Of a DNA stretch of 9,360 bases, positions 5,583-9,360 are shown in pieces. Source of the stretch: Gammaproteobacteria bacterium (lineage in GTDB: Bacteria; Pseudomonadota; Gammaproteobacteria; CAISUE01). The stretch spans positions 1 through 9,360 of the forward strand of contig CANCKG010000012.1 in NCBI GenBank assembly GCA_947378515.1. Reading direction: 5' to 3'. Both the position numbers and the translations under genes were made by a program. The notes beneath the pieces are model-generated. The model made no database searches and was not told the DNA's origin. It saw only the letters and a list, made by a program, of their open reading frames with translations. Numbering within the stretch: position 1 is the stretch's first letter; each line of letters starts with the position of its first letter.

Positions 5583-6359
5583 TTAAGATCGAAGCTTCAT
5601 GCTGAAGCCACTGCTAAAGTCATTATCCTCGGTGCCTGAAACAGTGGTGGTTGGTTCACCAGTGGCAGGTGTGCTAGATCTCGAGGCCGCTTTCTCATAA
5701 CCTACTCGAATGGCTAGTTCCAGTTCTGTTTTCTGTAAAAAATCTTCGGCTTTGCCTGGTTTAAAACCAAAATTATTCTCATTTAGAAATTCTGCTCGAA
5801 AGGCTTGCTGAGTATTGACAGATAAAGTTTCAAATAAAGCCACATGATCTTTGTTGAGAAAAGAGGCTATATTTAAGCCTTGGCTAATATTTTTTTGTTG
5901 GGAGATTTTAGTTTGTAAGTTTAAAAGCATGGCATAGTCATGCATGGGGTCAACGGTAACCACCGGTGCTGTCATCGGTTTAGAACTAAAAAGGACTTTG
6001 CTCACATGATGCATGGAGGCTAAAAAATTTCGCGCAGTGCCTGTCTGCGTGGCATTGACGGGTCGTTGTGCCTTTGCTGCCGCCAGGTTGGCTTGGCGGT
6101 TTTGTTGTTCTTGCGCGGGTGATAGCGAAAAATTAGCCGCGACGATAGCACTGACAGCAGCTTTATACATCTTAGGGAAGCTGTCATCATTGCGGTAGCT
6201 GGTGTTAAAAGCGTTCTGAGTCCCCACAGACATCAACGCTAAATTTTGCTCAATGATGGCGGGTAAATCCAGGTGTTTATCCCACTTGCTTCTGGCACTC
6301 GCTATTTGAATGGCTACTAGGGCAGCGAGATCATTTTCTTTACTAAATAGTCTTGGCAT
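5583..6359 (-). CDS. Unrecognised 258-residue protein with two related internal repeats
   Basis: I do not recognise a family. No signal peptide or membrane helix is seen; the protein looks helical, Ala/Gln/Asn-rich and cytosolic or exported by a non-Sec route. Two segments resemble each other. Residues 10-51 (DLAALVAIQ onwards, ending SVGTQNAF) align with 141-187 (DYAMLLNLQ onwards, ending SVNTQQAF), and the similarity continues weakly past NDDSF / NENNF. A Gln/Ala-rich linker covers about 80-110 and a polar Ser/Thr/Glu/Asp tail about 226-250. AAGG lies seven bases before the ATG, and a plausible promoter lies about 75-100 bases upstream. Standing alone between a terminator and uvrA, it may be a lineage-specific gene. 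A secreted effector of an intracellular bacterium is possible but not shown. Confidence 0.8.
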   Translation of the reverse strand: MPRLFSKENDLAALVAIQIASARSKWDKHLDLPAIIEQNLALMSVGTQNAFNTSYRNDDSFPKMYKAAVSAIVAANFSLSPAQEQQNRQANLAAAKAQRPVNATQTGTARNFLASMHHVSKVLFSSKPMTAPVVTVDPMHDYAMLLNLQTKISQQKNISQGLNIASFLNKDHVALFETLSVNTQQAFRAEFLNENNFGFKPGKAEDFLQKTELELAIRVGYEKAASRSSTPATGEPTTTVSGTEDNDFSSGFSMKLRS

Positions 6360-6432
6360 AAGCTTACCTTTAAAGTTCTAGGATGACGTGAGTTCATCAT
6401 AGGCCAATGAAACTTAAGGTTTGCTGAAGTCT

Positions 6433-6460
6433 ATTCTATTCACAATGCTGCGTGCGGCAA
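6433..6460 (-). promoter_or_regulatory. Candidate promoter of the orphan gene
   Basis: On the minus strand TTGCCG (6455-6460) and TAGAAT (6433-6438) are 16 bases apart. This gives a leader of about 65-70 bases. The leader includes a GATGA/TCATC dyad (6382-6398) that might be an operator or a small hairpin. Confidence 0.45.
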
Positions 6461-6506
6461 TCCTGTAAAACAAGCTGTTAATAGGCTAAGGGCTGAACAG
6501 TTGCAC

Positions 6507-6524
6507 CTTTACTTCAGTAAAGGT
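6507..6524 (-). other. Small hairpin across the uvrA stop codon
   Basis: CCTTTACT pairs with AGTAAAGG over a two-base centre, so an 8-bp stem includes the last codons and stop of uvrA. No T-run follows on the minus strand, so it is at most a weak 3' structure. No better uvrA terminator is visible before the next gene's promoter region. Confidence 0.35.
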
Positions 6525-9334
6525 TTTAAAAAACGGGCGGTATGGCTTTTTTTGCATTTCACCACTTGTTCGGGTGTGCCGACACAGAGAATTTGGCCGC
6601 CGCCACTACCACCCTCAGGCCCTAAATCAATCAACCAATCCGCGGTTTTAATGACATCGAGATTGTGTTCGATGACCACTAAGGTATTGCCGAGATCGCG
6701 CAAGCGATGTAGCACAATCAATAATTGCGCGATATCGGCAAAATGTAGCCCAGTGGTGGGTTCATCGAGTAAATACAATGTGTTGCCGGTATCGCGTTTA
6801 GATAATTCTTTGGCAAGTTTGATCCGTTGTGCTTCGCCACCTGATAAAGTCGTCGCGCTTTGGCCCAAAGCAATATAGCTTAAGCCCACATCAAGCAGGG
6901 TCTGACATTTGCGGGCAATGACCGGTACGGCTTGAAAAAAACTGAAAGCTTCTTCGATGGTCATCGTTAAGACATCGTGAATGCTTTTACCCTTATAGTG
7001 AATTTCTAAGGTTTCGCGGTTATAGCGTTTGCCATGACATTGATCGCAGGTGACATACATATCGGCTAAAAAGTGCATTTCCACTTTGATTAAACCATCG
7101 CCTTCACAGGCTTCACAACGCCCGCCTTTGACATTAAAACTAAAACGTCCTGGGGTGTAGCCACGCGACCGTGCTTCGGGGGTGGCGCTAAATAATTCAC
7201 GAATGGGCGTGAAAATTCCAGTGTAGGTAGCAGGATTGGAGCGTGGTGTGCGACCGATCGGGCTTTGATCGATATCAATGACTTTATCGAGCAATTCAAG
7301 ACCAAGAATTTTTTGATAAGGGGCGGCCGTGCGCTCACAAGCACCATTTAAGACATTAGCGACGATAGGATAGAGTGTATCATTAATGAGTGTGGATTTG
7401 CCGGAACCCGATACGCCGGTGATGCACGTCATTAACCCTAAGGGGATTTCAACGGAGATATTTTGCAAATTATTGCCACTCGCTTTGATAATTTGCACCA
7501 CTTGCGTTGGATCAAAAGGAGTGCGATTTTTAGGTACGCTAATCACTTTAACGCCACTTAAATATTGACCGGTGATCGATTGAGGGCAGGCTTGAATTTG
7601 CGCTGGCGTACCGGCGACCACCACATGACCTCCATGTATCCCAGCACCTGGCCCCATATCAACGACGTAATCGGCGCTGGCAATTGTGTCGCTGTCGTGT
7701 TCAACGACAATCACCGTGTTACCGAGACTTTTTAAATGGGTTAAGGTTTTTAATAATTTTTCATTGTCGCGCTGATGCAAGCCGATCGAAGGTTCATCGA
7801 GGATATACAATACGCCCATTAAGCCGGCGCCGATTTGAGAGGCGAGCCGAATGCGTTGCGCTTCACCGCCAGAGAGCGTATCGGCACTGCGGTCGAGACT
7901 AAGATACGCTAAACCGACATTGATTAAGAATTGTAAGCGAGCCAAAATTTCTTTATTGATTTTGGTAGCAATGGGTGCTAAATGACCCTTGAGTTTAACT
8001 TTGCTTAACCAATCATAAGTCGCTTGAATTGAGCTATGGGTGAGTTCGGCTAAATTCTTTCCATCGACAAAGACATGGGAAGCAGCCACGTTTAACCGCC
8101 CACCATGACACGCTGGACATACTTGTGCTGTCATCAATCGCTTAAACTCATCGCGCATCAGCAAAGATTCGGTGCTAAGATAACGGCGTTGCAAATTAGT
8201 CATGATGCCTTCGAAAGCTTGTTGACGCATGACGCGTTGACGTCGCTCACCGCTGAATTCAAAATGAATTAATTCATTACCGCTGCCATAGAGGAGTACA
8301 TTTTTTACCTTATCAGTTAATTTTTTAAAGGGTTTGTTCAAGTCAAAGCCATAGTGCGTCGCCACTTGACTAAGGAGGCCAAAGTAATAAGGGCTCTCTT
8401 GATCCCAGCCACGAATAGCACCCTCAGCCAAGCTACAGTCAGGTTTAGCGACGACTTTAGTGACATCAAAAAACTGTTTTATCCCTAAGCCATCGCAGCC
8501 ACTACAAGCACCTGCCGGATTGTTGAATGAAAATAATCGGGGTTCTAATTCTGCCAAACTGTAGTTGCACACGTTACAGGCAAATTTTTGCGAAAAAATG
8601 AGTTCTGGCGCATCGGCATCTTCCATCAAGCTCACTTTGGCGATATCAGAGCCTAAGCGTAGGGCGATTTCAAATGATTCAGCCAATCTTAATTTGGCAT
8701 CAGACTTGACTTTTAAGCGATCGACCACTACGTCAATACTATGTTTTTTCTTAGGGTCTAAAAGGGGTGTTTCTTCTAGATCGACGATCTGGCCATCGAT
8801 CCTGACGCGAACAAAACCCTGCGCTTTCAACTGGCTAAATAATTCGCGTTGCTCACCTTTTCGTTCGCGGATAACACAGGCTAAAATCATCACCTTGGTG
8901 TCTTTGGGTAGGCTTAAGACACTATCGACCATTTGGCTGATGGTTTGAGCGGCCAGAGGTGTGCCATGGGTTGGGCATTGGGGCGTGCCGACTCGAGCAT
9001 AAAGTAGACGCAAATAATCATAAATTTCGGTGGTAGTGCCGACGGTGGAGCGTGGATTGTGTGATGTTGATTTTTGTTGAATCGAAATGGCAGGTGATAA
9101 ACCTTCGATATGATCGACATCGGGTTTTTCCATCACCGATAAAAATTGCCGCGCATAAGCCGAGAGCGATTCGACATAACGTCGTTGACCTTCGGCGTAG
9201 AGCGTATCGAAAGCCAGCGATGATTTCCCCGAGCCTGATAAACCGGTGATGACGATCAATTGATCGCGTGGCAGTGTTAAATCGATATTTTTGAGATTGT
9301 GGGTGCGTGCCCCTTGGATTTTAATGACACTCAT
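6509..9334 (-). CDS. uvrA: UvrABC excinuclease subunit A
   Basis: The damage-recognition ATPase of nucleotide excision repair forms a dimer that loads UvrB at lesions. The 941 residues are full length (E. coli has 940). It has two ABC modules: Walker A GLSGSGKS (31-38, K37) and GVSGSGKS (640-647, K646), with ABC signatures LSGGEAQRI at 487 and 830. Each signature is followed by a Walker [11 protein letters not shown] and [10 protein letters not shown]. Zinc modules are C253, C256, C277, C280 and C740, C743, C763, C766. The motifs at K37, K646 and C740 fall at E. coli positions, so no large indel is present up to there. AAGGA (9342-9346) lies seven bases before the ATG. The promoter, and any LexA box, lies mostly beyond the window edge. 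Confidence 0.99.
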   Translation of the reverse strand: MSVIKIQGARTHNLKNIDLTLPRDQLIVITGLSGSGKSSLAFDTLYAEGQRRYVESLSAYARQFLSVMEKPDVDHIEGLSPAISIQQKSTSHNPRSTVGTTTEIYDYLRLLYARVGTPQCPTHGTPLAAQTISQMVDSVLSLPKDTKVMILACVIRERKGEQRELFSQLKAQGFVRVRIDGQIVDLEETPLLDPKKKHSIDVVVDRLKVKSDAKLRLAESFEIALRLGSDIAKVSLMEDADAPELIFSQKFACNVCNYSLAELEPRLFSFNNPAGACSGCDGLGIKQFFDVTKVVAKPDCSLAEGAIRGWDQESPYYFGLLSQVATHYGFDLNKPFKKLTDKVKNVLLYGSGNELIHFEFSGERRQRVMRQQAFEGIMTNLQRRYLSTESLLMRDEFKRLMTAQVCPACHGGRLNVAASHVFVDGKNLAELTHSSIQATYDWLSKVKLKGHLAPIATKINKEILARLQFLINVGLAYLSLDRSADTLSGGEAQRIRLASQIGAGLMGVLYILDEPSIGLHQRDNEKLLKTLTHLKSLGNTVIVVEHDSDTIASADYVVDMGPGAGIHGGHVVVAGTPAQIQACPQSITGQYLSGVKVISVPKNRTPFDPTQVVQIIKASGNNLQNISVEIPLGLMTCITGVSGSGKSTLINDTLYPIVANVLNGACERTAAPYQKILGLELLDKVIDIDQSPIGRTPRSNPATYTGIFTPIRELFSATPEARSRGYTPGRFSFNVKGGRCEACEGDGLIKVEMHFLADMYVTCDQCHGKRYNRETLEIHYKGKSIHDVLTMTIEEAFSFFQAVPVIARKCQTLLDVGLSYIALGQSATTLSGGEAQRIKLAKELSKRDTGNTLYLLDEPTTGLHFADIAQLLIVLHRLRDLGNTLVVIEHNLDVIKTADWLIDLGPEGGSGGGQILCVGTPEQVVKCKKSHTARFLKPLLK

Positions 9335-9360
9335 TTAAATATCCTTGAAGGTACGATTAG

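Overview
The window is chromosomal housekeeping DNA from a moderately AT-rich gammaproteobacterium. The proteins are closest in style to gammaproteobacterial versions: L21 shares its C-terminal block with Escherichia coli L21, and UvrA keeps E. coli residue numbering for both Walker lysines and the C-terminal zinc cysteines. The gene order (yqgE-ruvX, yicC-gmk, rplU-rpmA), the low GC and an orphan protein with a polar tail would fit a Legionellales/Coxiella-like lineage. That placement is an inference.

Layout. Positions 1-335 hold no credible gene, but several inverted repeats, two of them GC-rich hairpins that recall the ends of IS200/IS605-type elements. A complete tRNA-Ser(GCU) lies on the minus strand at 336-428, followed on its 3' side by a long hairpin. 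Its 5' side abuts a 2.6-copy, 86-bp tandem repeat (431-651). Each full unit contains a decayed copy of the 5' half of this tRNA plus its upstream flank. Next come the minus-strand pair yqgE and ruvX (731-1851), separated by a 36-bp near-perfect palindrome. A divergent intergenic region leads into the plus-strand genes rmuC, yicC, gmk, rplU and rpmA (1975-5507). A good sigma70-type promoter precedes rplU, and a 23-bp-stem bidirectional terminator closes the run. Two minus-strand genes follow: an unrecognised 258-residue protein built from two related repeats (5583-6359), and full-length uvrA (6509-9334).

Roles. ruvX, rmuC and uvrA concern nucleic-acid processing and genome maintenance. yicC is an RNase or RNase-adaptor family. 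gmk makes GDP from GMP, and rplU/rpmA supply two large-subunit ribosomal proteins. Nothing here forms a recognisable defence system, prophage or CRISPR locus. The most unusual items are the tRNA-derived tandem array, the palindrome-rich segment beside it, and the internally duplicated orphan protein.
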